From positions 1-17,784 of the forward strand of contig VAZU01000043.1 in NCBI GenBank assembly GCA_005884745.1: a DNA stretch of 17,784 nucleotides, given 5' to 3'. Made by a program: the position numbers and the translations under genes. This DNA comes from Alphaproteobacteria bacterium. GTDB taxonomy: Bacteria > Pseudomonadota > Alphaproteobacteria > Rhizobiales > Xanthobacteraceae. Of this stretch, positions 9,159 to 17,784 are shown piece after piece. Each line of letters begins with the position of its first letter. The first letter of the stretch is position 1. The notes under the pieces are model-generated. The model was not told where the DNA came from, searched no databases, and saw only the letters and a program-made list of their open reading frames with translations.

Positions 9159-9202
9159 GCATATACGCGTATGTGCGTCGATGTCAACAGGCGCATATAC
9201 GC
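9159..9202. promoter_or_regulatory. Candidate MarR operator: dyad plus repeated half-site
   Basis: GCATATACG-CGTATGTGC (9159-9176) is an 18-base dyad with one mismatch, laid over the -10 box and spacer. Its left half recurs as GCATATACGC at 9193-9202, just upstream of the -35 box and 34 bases from the first copy. The length and A/T-centred halves suit a MarR dimer, and the position suits autorepression. Confidence 0.55.
9160..9187 (-). promoter_or_regulatory. Promoter of the marR-MFS unit
   Basis: Minus strand: perfect -35 TTGACA (9187-9182), 16-base spacer, -10 TATATG (9165-9160), then a short leader with the Shine-Dalgarno GAGGAGGA (9149-9142) and ATG at 9133. Confidence 0.6.
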
Positions 9203-9732
9203 TGAATATCGTGCAGCAAAACCGGGCTGGGATCGGACGATCGATCGGCGCGGCCGCGTCACGTCTTCGCGCCTCGGCAAATATGGCCGGCAAAAAATCC
9301 AACATCGACAGGATCGGGATATCGTACATGCTTCAAGGAGAAGCCGGCGCCGATGGTTATCCCCGTGGCAAAACCCGACGAGGAGATCATCATAAGAAAG
9401 GCGGCCGCCTCGAAGTGAGCGCACGCGAGAATTTGGCGCCTCGATGCAAAGATTCAGAATCGTCCACCTGTAGCCCCGCTACTGGCACTTCGCAGCGGTG
9501 CCGGCAGCTTGCGGCTTCTTCCGCAGTTGAGGCAGAGCGGGCTGGGCCGCCGACGTGGTCGGAGGGTCTCAGGATGATCCCGAGCCGACCTTGCCGACGC
9601 GTGTTCTAAAAAACGCCAGATCGAGCTAATATCAACCGGGCCGGATCCCAGTCTGCTGCCGATACACCTGCTTCACGCGGATCGGCAGCGGCCGAAGTTG
9701 CGATCGTCACGCGCGGCCGGTCGGAGGCGGGC
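9203..9732 (+). other. Gene-poor leader region upstream of the UPF0182 gene
   Basis: No convincing gene in about 530 bases. A possible -10 box TAATAT lies at 9627-9632 with a poor -35. Its transcript would contain a strong hairpin: GCTGCCGAT (9655-9663) pairs with ATCGGCAGC (9681-9689) around 17 bases, extended by one wobble and one C-G pair. A plus-strand frame from ATG at 9283 begins MAGKKSNIDRIGISYML, and a 21-codon frame at 9352-9417 reads like normal protein (MVIPVAKPDEEIIIRKAAAS). Both look like remnants of a lost gene, not working genes. Confidence 0.4.
9655..9689 (+). promoter_or_regulatory. Hairpin in the 5' leader of the UPF0182 gene
   Basis: Perfect 9-bp inverted repeat GCTGCCGAT / ATCGGCAGC with a 17-base loop, 43 bases before the ATG at 9733. 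There is no T-tract, so it is not an intrinsic terminator. It could be a leader structure affecting mRNA stability or translation, or a protein-binding dyad. Confidence 0.4.
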
Positions 9733-12537
9733 ATGCCATTGAAGACCATCGTGGTGGCGGTCATCATCGCTGCCATCGTCTTGGTTTCCGGCCTGATCCT
9801 GCTGGGACTCGCCGGTGATTTCCTGGTCGATTGGGCCTGGTTTTCGGCGGTCGGGTATCTGAGCGTGTTTTGGACGATTCTCAGCACCAAGACCGTCATC
9901 TTCTTTGCCGTCTTCGTGTGCTCCGGCGCTTTCCTGTGGCTGAACGGGTTGCTGGCGTCCCGGTTTTCCGGCCGCAGCAAGCATGCGCATCCCCTACCCT
10001 TCGACTGGCAATCCGTCAGGGGACACACATTGGCCGAGCTGCTCAAGCTGATGCCCCGGCATGTAGCGTGGCCTCAGCTCGTCGCCGGGGTCGCCGGCAT
10101 CCTCGGGATCCTGATTGCCGCAGCGCAGATGAGCAATTGGGACGTATTCCTGCGGTTCCTCTACCACGTGCCGTACGGACAGGACGATCCCGTATACGGC
10201 AAGGACATCGGCTTCTACCTCTTCTCGCTTCCCGCCTATGTCGCCCTCAAGAATTGGATGCTGCTGATCCTGGTCGTGGGCGCTTGCTTCGCCGGAGGCG
10301 TGTATTGGGTCCACGGCGACGTCGAATTCGACCGCCAGCCGCCTTCGGTGTCCCCGGCGGCCATCGCCCACGGCTCCGCCCTGTTAGGTCTGTTCTTCGC
10401 GGTGAAGGCCTGGTCCTATGCTCTGGACCGCTTTCTGCTGCTGTACGGCGACAATGGGGTAGTGGTAGGCGCAGGTTATACCGATCTCAATATCGGACTT
10501 CCCGTCCTTTGGTTGCTGATCGGGCTCGCGGTGGTGGCGGCCTTCGCGTCTTGGGCAAACCTGCGGCTACGCACTTACAAGCTCCCCGCCGCGGCGGTGG
10601 CGCTGGTTTTCGGCACTTCCTTCGTGCTGGCCGAACTGCTCCCCGCGGTGTTTGAGCGTGTATTCGTGAAACCGAACGAGCTGGAGCTGGAAACACCCTA
10701 TATCCGTCGCAACATCGCGCTCACCCAGCAGGCGTATAATCTCCATCAGATCGCGGTCAAATCGTTTCCGGTGGAACAGAGCCTCAGCTTCAAGACGCTC
10801 GCCGCCAATCAAGCGACCGTCGACAACATCCGGCTGTGGGACTGGCAGCCGTTGATGGACACCTACGCGCAAATGCAGGAGATCCGCACGTACTACAAGT
10901 TCCACGATGTGGACGTGGATCGCTACTGGCTAAATGGCACCTATCAGGCGGTGATGCTGTCGGCCCGCGAGCTCAAGTCGGCGCTGCTGCCCGCCAACGC
11001 CCAGACGTGGGTCAACCGTCATGTGCTCTTCACCCACGGCAATGGCGCGATCATGAGCCCGGTCACGCGCAAGAGCGCCGAAGGGCTGCCGATCTTCTAT
11101 CTGCAGAACATCCCTCCGGTCGCAACGGGGGGCCCTGCGATCCAACAGCCCCGCATCTACTATGGGGAGGAGACCGATGCCTACGTCATCGTCAAGGGCA
11201 GCACCCCGGAATTCGACTATCCGAACGGAAAAGACAACGTCTATGGAACCTACGAGGGCACGGGTGGGGTCGCCGTGGGCGGGATCGCCCGAAGAGTGCT
11301 GTTCGCGTGGTATTTCCAGGACCTGAACATCCTGATCAGCCGCTACATTACCGGCGACAGTCGGATCATGTTCCGCCGTACCGTCCAGGACCGGATACGG
11401 ACGATTGCTCCTTTCCTTCGCCTCGACCACGATCCCTACGTCGTCATCAGCGAAGGGCGGCTGTTCTGGATGCAAGACGCCTATACGACGAGCGATTATT
11501 TCCCTTACGCTCAGCCAGTTCCGAATCGGGAACTCAATTATATCCGCAATTCGGTCAAGGTCGTGGTCGATGCCTATAACGGCAAGGTCGACTTCTACCT
11601 CGCGGATCCCTCGGACCCGATCGCCGCGACCTACCAACGCATCTTCCCGGGACTCCTCAGACCTTTGGCCGCCATGCCGCAGGAACTGCAAAAACATATT
11701 CGCTACCCGGAGGACCTCTTCCTCATCCAGGCCCAGGTGTTCCGCGCGTACCACATGGACAGCCCCGAGGTTTTCTACAACCGCGAAGATCTTTGGCAGT
11801 TTCCCCGCCAGCCCGGCGGGGAGGCTGTCACGATGGTCCCCTACTACCTCATCATGCGCTTGCCCGGCGAGCCGCAGGCGGAGTTTTTCCTGATGCTGCC
11901 GATGGTGCCCACGCAGCGGCAGAACATGATCGCATGGCTCGCGGCCCGCTGTGACCCGCCGGACTACGGCAAGCTGATCGTCTACGAGTTTCCCAAGGAC
12001 GAGCTCGTCTTCGGCCCGTTTCAGATCGAGGCCCAGATCAATCAGAATACGGAGATCTCCCGGCAGCTCACGCTGTGGAATCAGTTGGGCTCGAGGGTCA
12101 TCCGAGGGCACCTGATCGTGATCCCCATCGAGAATTCGATTCTGTACGTGTCGCCGCTCTATCTGCGCGCCGAGAGCGGACAACTGCCGGAGCTCAAGCG
12201 GGTGATCGTCGCGTATGGCGAGCGGGTGGTGATGGAGGAGACGCTCGTTGAAGCGCTGGCGACCCTCTTCAAGGAACCCGCTGCGGCCGCTCCGGCACCC
12301 CCCTCTCAGCCGCTACAACCGAGCCATGGAGCAGTTGAAGACTGGGGACTGGGGAGGGTTCGGAGCGGAACTGGACAAGCTGCGATCGCTGCTCGAGGAG
12401 TTGGCTCGAGCGTCCGGCGATCGTTAGCGCTTCGCCATCCGCCCCCGCGCGATTCGCGCGTCTGCCGCACAAGCGGGCATTGTCTCCGACCCTATGTCGG
12501 CCGCTGCCTCGATTTCCGGAAACGCGTGCTTTGCTGA
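9733..12537 (+). CDS. UPF0182 (COG1615) family membrane protein with C-terminal frameshift
   Basis: Large membrane protein of unknown role, the only plus-strand gene seen. ATG at 9733 follows GGAGG by five bases. About seven hydrophobic helices lie in residues 1-310, e.g. IVVAVIIAAIVLVSGLILLG near the N-terminus. A long extracytoplasmic domain follows with family-typical stretches such as DVDRYWLNGTYQAVMLSARE, RLDHDPYVVISEGRLFWMQD and PYYLIMRLPGE. The family is known mainly from genome surveys and has no assigned biochemical function. The literal frame gives 934 residues, but after about residue 856 the sequence is unlike the family. In the next frame, from 12302 to TAG at 12425-12427, the usual tail is present (RYNRAMEQLKTGDWGGFGAEL and so on). 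Removing one C from the C6 run at 12298-12303 restores an 897-residue protein of normal length. Confidence 0.9.
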   Translation: MPLKTIVVAVIIAAIVLVSGLILLGLAGDFLVDWAWFSAVGYLSVFWTILSTKTVIFFAVFVCSGAFLWLNGLLASRFSGRSKHAHPLPFDWQSVRGHTLAELLKLMPRHVAWPQLVAGVAGILGILIAAAQMSNWDVFLRFLYHVPYGQDDPVYGKDIGFYLFSLPAYVALKNWMLLILVVGACFAGGVYWVHGDVEFDRQPPSVSPAAIAHGSALLGLFFAVKAWSYALDRFLLLYGDNGVVVGAGYTDLNIGLPVLWLLIGLAVVAAFASWANLRLRTYKLPAAAVALVFGTSFVLAELLPAVFERVFVKPNELELETPYIRRNIALTQQAYNLHQIAVKSFPVEQSLSFKTLAANQATVDNIRLWDWQPLMDTYAQMQEIRTYYKFHDVDVDRYWLNGTYQAVMLSARELKSALLPANAQTWVNRHVLFTHGNGAIMSPVTRKSAEGLPIFYLQNIPPVATGGPAIQQPRIYYGEETDAYVIVKGSTPEFDYPNGKDNVYGTYEGTGGVAVGGIARRVLFAWYFQDLNILISRYITGDSRIMFRRTVQDRIRTIAPFLRLDHDPYVVISEGRLFWMQDAYTTSDYFPYAQPVPNRELNYIRNSVKVVVDAYNGKVDFYLADPSDPIAATYQRIFPGLLRPLAAMPQELQKHIRYPEDLFLIQAQVFRAYHMDSPEVFYNREDLWQFPRQPGGEAVTMVPYYLIMRLPGEPQAEFFLMLPMVPTQRQNMIAWLAARCDPPDYGKLIVYEFPKDELVFGPFQIEAQINQNTEISRQLTLWNQLGSRVIRGHLIVIPIENSILYVSPLYLRAESGQLPELKRVIVAYGERVVMEETLVEALATLFKEPAAAAPAPPSQPLQPSHGAVEDWGLGRVRSGTGQAAIAARGVGSSVRRSLALRHPPPRDSRVCRTSGHCLRPYVGRCLDFRKRVLC
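12302..12427 (+). other. Displaced native C-terminal coding frame of the UPF0182 gene
   Basis: The frame begins P-L-S-R-Y-N-R-A-M-E-Q-L-K-T-G-D-W and ends ELARASGDR before TAG at 12425-12427. This is the recognisable family tail (tyrosine-containing helix, then a GDW turn and an amphipathic helix), now in the +1 frame relative to the upstream ORF. The switch point is the run of six C at 12298-12303. Confidence 0.75.
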
Positions 12538-12629
12538 CGCGCGGCAAAGACCCGTCGGAAATCGCATATTGACTCGAAGCTGATTGAGAAACAGGCCCGG
12601 CGGGCCCGCTCGAGCGCAGGTCTGCCCTT

Positions 12630-14222
12630 CTATGGATCGGATGTTGCCGGGGGACTGCACACGGTTGATTTGCGGCAAACTCCTCGCGTAAATCGGTGCA
12701 AGCATGCCTGCACGCGCACAAGCCGCCGGCTTTCCACCGGGACGGCCCGGTAGGCGCCTTCGTCCTGCATCGCCGTTTCGCAGGATAGCCAGAAATAACC
12801 CTGCCGTGGATCCACCACGAGCCGCGCCGGTGCGAAGCCCGGTGCCAGGAGCACGGACAGGAAATGCACCGTTGACGACCACGACAGCCGATTGAGTTCA
12901 GCGTCGATCCGAGCGGATGATACGAACAAGGGATCGCCCAGGCCCGGATCGGCGGCCGTGCCATTTGCCAGCGAGCGCACCGCGGCCTTGTAGTCGGTCC
13001 ACGCGCCGACAAATTTCGCGGTCTCGACCGCATGCACCAGCATCACGAGTCCGACGGCGCCTGCGGTTGCTTGAATCATCGGCCGCCCGGCGAGAGCGGT
13101 CATCAGCTGCGGCAGGAGGGGAACCGCAAGCTTCAGCCGGCCATCGGCGCGGAGCCCATACGCGGCCGCGAGCCCGCCGAGCACCGGTAGCGCCATCAGG
13201 AGTATCGTGCGCAGGTAGTACCTGTTGTCGGCATGGAGGGCATGATCGAACCCCAGCCAGTAGGCGATCAGCGCCGCAAGGACGACTACTGCCGCATATG
13301 CACGGGGCCGTGCGACGGCGAGCAAGCGGAGGATCGCGACGGCGATGGCGTACCCGGCGACAGCGCCGGCCATCAACAGGAACCGGTCGCTTGCCGCGAG
13401 ATTCCTGACGTCGATGAAATTAAGCGCGGCCCGATGCATGACATCGACGATGTAATCATCCGGCGGAAGCTCTGCCTTCACGGCTGCCCAGACCAGCACC
13501 ACGCCGGAAAAGCCTGCCGCCGCTCTGAGCAGCGCGGGATCCCGCACCCCGCGCAGAGCGAGCGTAAGCAGGATCGCGACGGCGAGAACCAGCGCGCCTT
13601 CGTGCGTGAAGGCGAGCGCGAGCAGCGCGAGGAAAACCAGCGCGGAACCACCGATGCCCCGGGGCGTGCAATGGCATAGAGCGAGCGTGGGCCAGAACAG
13701 GGCATGCGCCATCCACATCTCGGTCGGGAAGCCGAAAACGAACGGGCAGAGGCAGGCGGTCGAGCCGCATGCGTAAGCGAAGATGATACGGCCTCTGGAG
13801 CGGTCCGCCGCCCATGTCGCCGCGAGGCCGATCAGCTGCGCCCCAAAAAACAGAATGCCGTAGACGGCAATTCCGCCCTGCGGATCCCGCGCGAGATGCA
13901 CGTAGGCCTCAGCGGGCACGTAGCAGAATAGATAGACGAACAGGCGACCCGGAATGTTGTGCCAGTGAAACCTCCACGCCTCCTCGACGGCGACCGCATA
14001 GGAGAAGATCGAACCGTCGCCGAACAGCTGCAGTCCGTAGCCGAGTCCGGCGACCACGAACACGATCGCCCAGCACAAGCCGGCGCCGATGACGAGGCTA
14101 CGCAGCAGGAGAATGTCCGAGGCAACGGCCGCGTCGGCATGTAACCCGTCGTACGCGGCCCTCGACGCCGAAAGCTCGGCAGTCATATCAATGGAATCTG
14201 CTAAGGCTGCCGGCTGCCGCAT
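12630..14222 (-). CDS. Polytopic membrane protein of unknown function
   Basis: About 530 residues from ATG at 14222; ATG at 14186 is an in-frame alternative, and neither start has a clear Shine-Dalgarno. I do not recognise the family. About 10-12 hydrophobic segments are visible, starting at residues 43-66 and 118-137, then several between 147 and 400. A soluble C-terminal part of roughly 130 residues follows (about 400-530). Notable motifs are FHWHNIPGRLFVYLFCYVPAE (85-105, first loop and helix), FGFPTEMWMAHALFWP (163-178), FTHEGALVL (205-213) and HADNRYYLRT (330-339). The overall plan resembles GT-C type glycosyltransferases or polymer ligases, but there is no decisive catalytic motif. It converges on the UPF0182 gene and follows the cytochrome gene by about 100 bases. 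Confidence 0.75.
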   Translation of the reverse strand: MRQPAALADSIDMTAELSASRAAYDGLHADAAVASDILLLRSLVIGAGLCWAIVFVVAGLGYGLQLFGDGSIFSYAVAVEEAWRFHWHNIPGRLFVYLFCYVPAEAYVHLARDPQGGIAVYGILFFGAQLIGLAATWAADRSRGRIIFAYACGSTACLCPFVFGFPTEMWMAHALFWPTLALCHCTPRGIGGSALVFLALLALAFTHEGALVLAVAILLTLALRGVRDPALLRAAAGFSGVVLVWAAVKAELPPDDYIVDVMHRAALNFIDVRNLAASDRFLLMAGAVAGYAIAVAILRLLAVARPRAYAAVVVLAALIAYWLGFDHALHADNRYYLRTILLMALPVLGGLAAAYGLRADGRLKLAVPLLPQLMTALAGRPMIQATAGAVGLVMLVHAVETAKFVGAWTDYKAAVRSLANGTAADPGLGDPLFVSSARIDAELNRLSWSSTVHFLSVLLAPGFAPARLVVDPRQGYFWLSCETAMQDEGAYRAVPVESRRLVRVQACLHRFTRGVCRKSTVCSPPATSDP

Positions 14223-14325
14223 TTCGATCCCGCGCTGCGCTCGAGAGTTTCCTATGCCGGGACGACCGGACCGACCGCCTGGCGGGTGCCTGCGCCGGGC
14301 GGGCAAGCCTGGGCGCACATGTTCT

Positions 14326-14835
14326 CTATGGCTTCGCGGTCCACGCCTTGAAGTCGGCCTCCGACACGTTTGGCAGCTTTCGGATAAACGCCACGATGGA
14401 CCAGATTTCCTTGTCGTCCGTCCCGATCGCGCCAAAGCTCGGCATTGCGGTCATCTTGATGCCGTTCTTGACCACCCAGAACAGCTGGGCTGGTTGGCGT
14501 TCGTGGACGATGTCCTTCAGGTCGGGCGGATCGGGATTCAAGCCCTCGGAAAACTTCTGCCAGTTCACGCCGGGCGCGCCATGGCAATTCGTGCAGCCGC
14601 GCTCCGAGAATGCCCGCGCGCCGGCGCGCACGATTTCGGGATCGTCGAGATTGCCGGGAGCGGCGAGACGGGCATGATGGTCGATCGACGCTGCGCGGAC
14701 CTTGGTCAGCGCCCATTTCACGATGCCCGGATCGGGCTCGCTCGCGGCCACGTTGAAATAGCCGCCGAAGAAGAAAACCGCGGCGCCGACGGCGATGATG
14801 ATCGCAAGGGCACCGATCCCGGCCAAAATTCGCAT
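14326..14835 (-). CDS. Membrane-anchored mono-haem cytochrome c
   Basis: 169-residue cytochrome c. ATG at 14835 follows GGGAGGAA with a spacing of about six bases. Residues 4-25 (LAGIGALAIIIAVGAAVFFFGG) are an N-terminal membrane anchor with no clear cleavage site, so the haem domain should face the periplasm while tethered. The haem site is CTNCH (81-85), with Met131 in MTAMPSFG (129-136) the likely sixth ligand; an additional Met lies at 128. The domain from about 66 to 165 is a class I fold of the cbb3/CccA type, and KEIWSIVAFIRKLP is the usual C-terminal helix. The role is electron transfer, with partners unknown; no oxidase or dehydrogenase gene is adjacent. The 180 bases upstream separate it from the ABC permease, so it may have its own promoter. 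Confidence 0.9.
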   Translation of the reverse strand: MRILAGIGALAIIIAVGAAVFFFGGYFNVAASEPDPGIVKWALTKVRAASIDHHARLAAPGNLDDPEIVRAGARAFSERGCTNCHGAPGVNWQKFSEGLNPDPPDLKDIVHERQPAQLFWVVKNGIKMTAMPSFGAIGTDDKEIWSIVAFIRKLPNVSEADFKAWTAKP

Positions 14836-15015
14836 GGACAATTCCTCCCGTACCGAAATCGTAGCACGGTCCGAGCGAGGAATTGAAGCCGTCAAATCGG
14901 ACAAGCCGAGAGCCGTGTTCGGCGTCCCGGGCGATCTTGATCGTCTGGCGGGCTAGACACGGCCGGTCGTCAAAGGCGCTTGTAAGCTCGCGCCCTGGAC
15001 AACATCGGCCTTCAG

Positions 15016-15979
15016 CTACGCGCGCACTTCCTGGCGCTGGAACACCACGTAGCCGGCCACGAACAGCAGGATGGTCGCGGCCACGAGGCTGACGATCTGC
15101 GCCCACACCACGAGCACGCTTTGCAACAGCGGCAGCGGCGCGCCCGGGATGGCGCCGCGCTCGAGTAGCGTCAGCCCCATCGACGCCAGCAGCGGCTGCT
15201 GGGTCGAGCGCACGGAGGGATCGAGCACCACCGCGACGATCTCGCCGTAGAGCGCGCCGGGGGACACGCGGGCGAACGCCTGCTGGGTGCTCAATTGGCC
15301 CAGCAGCTCGCCGGCCGAGGTGATCGGGCCCGGCGCAAACGCCGCGGCCACGGCCGGGGACAGCAGCGGCCACAGGATCGTGAGAAAAAGCCAGATCCCG
15401 AGCGCCACCAGGGCGGCGGTCGCCGGCGAGCGGAACACGATCGAGAACAGCATCGCAAGCGCGAGCCACACCCCGGCATAGATGATTGTCACGCCCAGCA
15501 TGATGAACGCGCGCGCCATCTCCTCCGCGCTCGGCGGCAGCCCGAGCAGCAGCAGACCGAGCCCGATCACCAGCAGCCACAACGCCACCATGCCGATGCC
15601 GATGGTGGCGAGCCCGGCCAGGAACTTGCCGAACAGCAGCGCGTCGCGGTAGATCGGCTGCGCCAGGATGCGGCTCAGCGTGCGCTGGTTGTGCTCGCTG
15701 TTGACGAGATCGAAGCCGAGCCCGATCGCGACCAGCGGCACCAGGAACGACAACAGCGAAACGAACGACAGCGGCAGCTGGCCTCCCGCCCGGGTGAACA
15801 GCCGCAGGAACAGGAACGGATCCTCGGCGGTCACTTCGCGGATCTGGGTGATGGCCGAGTAGATGGCGGCGATGCCGGTGAGCACCACCAGCCATTCGAG
15901 CACCCGCATGCGCACGCTGGTGAGGTGATCGGACAATTCCTTGAGGAACACGACCCCCATGCCGTGCCAGGGCGAGCCT

Positions 15980-15990
<11 letters not shown>
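15016..15990 (-). CDS. ABC-2 type transporter permease
   Basis: 324-residue inner-membrane permease, third gene of the NEW3-ABC operon. It starts with MRREGSPWHGMGVVFLKEL, an amphipathic cytoplasmic entry helix; KEL followed by an interface helix is usual in ABC-2/NosY-like permeases. About six membrane segments follow, around residues 33-47, 75-95, 130-152, 163-190, 193-210 and 295-318. The cytoplasmic stretch GFDLVNSEHNQRTLSRILAQ (92-111) with the following PIYRDALLFGK is the coupling region typical of this class. Its start overlaps the end of the ATPase gene by 11 bases. It should pair with that ATPase as a homodimer or with another permease not seen. The substrate is unknown. Confidence 0.9.
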
Positions 15991-16920
<930 letters not shown>

Positions 16921-16924
<4 letters not shown>

Positions 16925-17784
16925 CGCCGGCCGAACCTTGCCACCGCGCCGACCAGGACCAGGAGCGCGATGGCAATGATGCCCACTCCCGCGGCGCCCC
17001 ACACCGTCGAGGTCGCGACCGTGATCCGGAACTGGCCCGAGGTGTTCTCGCCGCGCGAGGAGGCGCGCAAGCTGGCGACGTAATCGCCGGCGATCGCCTT
17101 CTCGGTCGGCGTCACCAGCGCCTGCACCTCGCGGTTCTGTTCCGGCGCCAGCCGGTCGATCGTTTTTGGCTCGAAGCTGATCTTCCACCCGCTCGGCCCG
17201 GAGCCGGAAAGCTCGACCTCCTCGGCCGGCGCGGTGCCGGTGTTGGTGACCACCACCGGGATCGACGTCTCCTTGCCGGCGGTCGCCTCCGCACTCATCC
17301 GGCCCTCGCGACCCGAGAGCGAGAGCCGCGGCTGGCCGGTGATGTCGAGCTCGACCTGGGTCTGCGCCGTGGCGTCCTCGGCCGATACGCGCATGGTGAC
17401 CGGATAGCGCCCCGCCCCCACCGTGCTCGGCGGCCGCACCTTCAGTTTCACGTCCTTGGATTGCCCGGCTTCGACCGGGATCGAGCTGAGCTCCTGGGAG
17501 CCGTAGGCTTCCGTGAAGGAGGTGTCGAAATTCGGCGGCCCCTGCGCGGCCAAGCTCACCAGCAGGTTCTTGCCGCTGTCGTTCTTGATCGTGACCTGAT
17601 ACTCGAAGCTGGTTTTTGCGCTACCCCGCAAGGAGGGGAGCTTCGGATCGAGCGACAGCTTGGCGGGCAGGTCCTTGGCGAGCGTCACCGCGACCGGCAG
17701 GCTGATTTTCGTCCCCTGCCCTTCCGCATTCACGGTGAGCGTCTGGGTGCCCATCGCGGCGCTCGCCGGCACGTCGAGCCGAAG
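16921..17784 (-). CDS. NEW3-domain (COG1470-like) membrane protein, N-terminus cut by window edge
   Basis: The last 287 residues of an extracytoplasmic beta-sandwich protein; the frame is still open at 17784, so the start lies beyond. At least two tandem Ig-like NEW3 (alpha-galactosidase-associated) modules are visible: GKNLLVSLAAQGPPNFDTSF followed by VEAGQSKDVKLKVRPP and YPVTMRVSAEDA, and TGTAPAEEVELSGSGPSGWK followed by LAPEQNREVQALVTPTEKA. The end of a third precedes them. A single C-terminal helix (about 22 residues, VWGAAGVGIIAIALLVLVGAV) and a basic RFGRR tail anchor it with the sandwich outside. Its stop overlaps the ATPase start as ATGA. This order, NEW3 protein then ABC ATPase then ABC-2 permease, recurs across bacteria, so it probably supplies the extracytoplasmic part of the transporter. 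Confidence 0.85.

Noticed and set aside
9134..9424. Longer MarR reading frame starting at 9424
   Set aside because: It would run through the TTGACA promoter, the operator dyad and the Shine-Dalgarno; the normal MarR N-terminus begins at 9133.
12594..12606. GGCCC-GGC-GGGCC as terminator between the convergent genes
   Set aside because: The stem is only 5 bp and no T-tract follows on either strand.

Overview
The window is a GC-rich, densely coding chromosomal segment. It is most likely from an alphaproteobacterium of the order Hyphomicrobiales (Rhizobiales), close to the Bradyrhizobium/Xanthobacteraceae groups. This rests on codon and GC character, a REP-like palindrome of the kind common in those genomes (4268-4299), and protein types frequent there. 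No rRNA, tRNA, IS element, prophage or CRISPR array was found. All recognised genes are on the minus strand except one large membrane-protein gene at 9733-12537.

Region 1 (1-4169): an RND multidrug-efflux pair, periplasmic adaptor lipoprotein then inner-membrane pump, in one operon. The pump is cut by the left edge about 30-40 residues before its expected end. No outer-membrane channel or regulator is in view. Region 2 (4308-5915): an acyl-CoA carboxylase beta subunit of the methylcrotonyl-CoA type with a TTG start and a strong Shine-Dalgarno. Its biotin-carrying partner is absent from the window. Region 3 (6022-6729): a VapBC-type toxin-antitoxin pair whose promoter carries a compact palindromic operator and probably gives a leaderless antitoxin mRNA. 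Region 4 (6781-6948): a strong candidate small RNA on the minus strand, with its own promoter, a long-range closing stem and a textbook terminator. It ends about 50 bases before the vapBC promoter.

Region 5 (7086-9202): a three-gene unit of a MarR-family regulator (with an N-terminal Cys-x-Cys), an MFS transporter and a translationally coupled small single-span membrane protein. It is driven by a promoter overlapped by a dyad that looks like the regulator's own operator. Region 6 (9134-12537): a leader with a long hairpin, then a large UPF0182/COG1615 membrane protein on the plus strand. Its conserved C-terminal tail has been moved out of frame by one extra C in a C6 run.

Region 7 (12630-14835): a polytopic membrane protein of unknown function and a membrane-anchored mono-haem cytochrome c. 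Region 8 (15016-17784): a tightly overlapped operon of a NEW3-domain membrane protein (cut by the right edge), an ABC ATPase and an ABC-2 permease. These three are probably one transport or envelope machine, with the NEW3 protein as its extracytoplasmic part.

The most interesting items are the candidate small RNA, the C-terminal frameshift in the UPF0182 gene, the compact promoter-operators of vapBC and marR, and the NEW3-ABC module.
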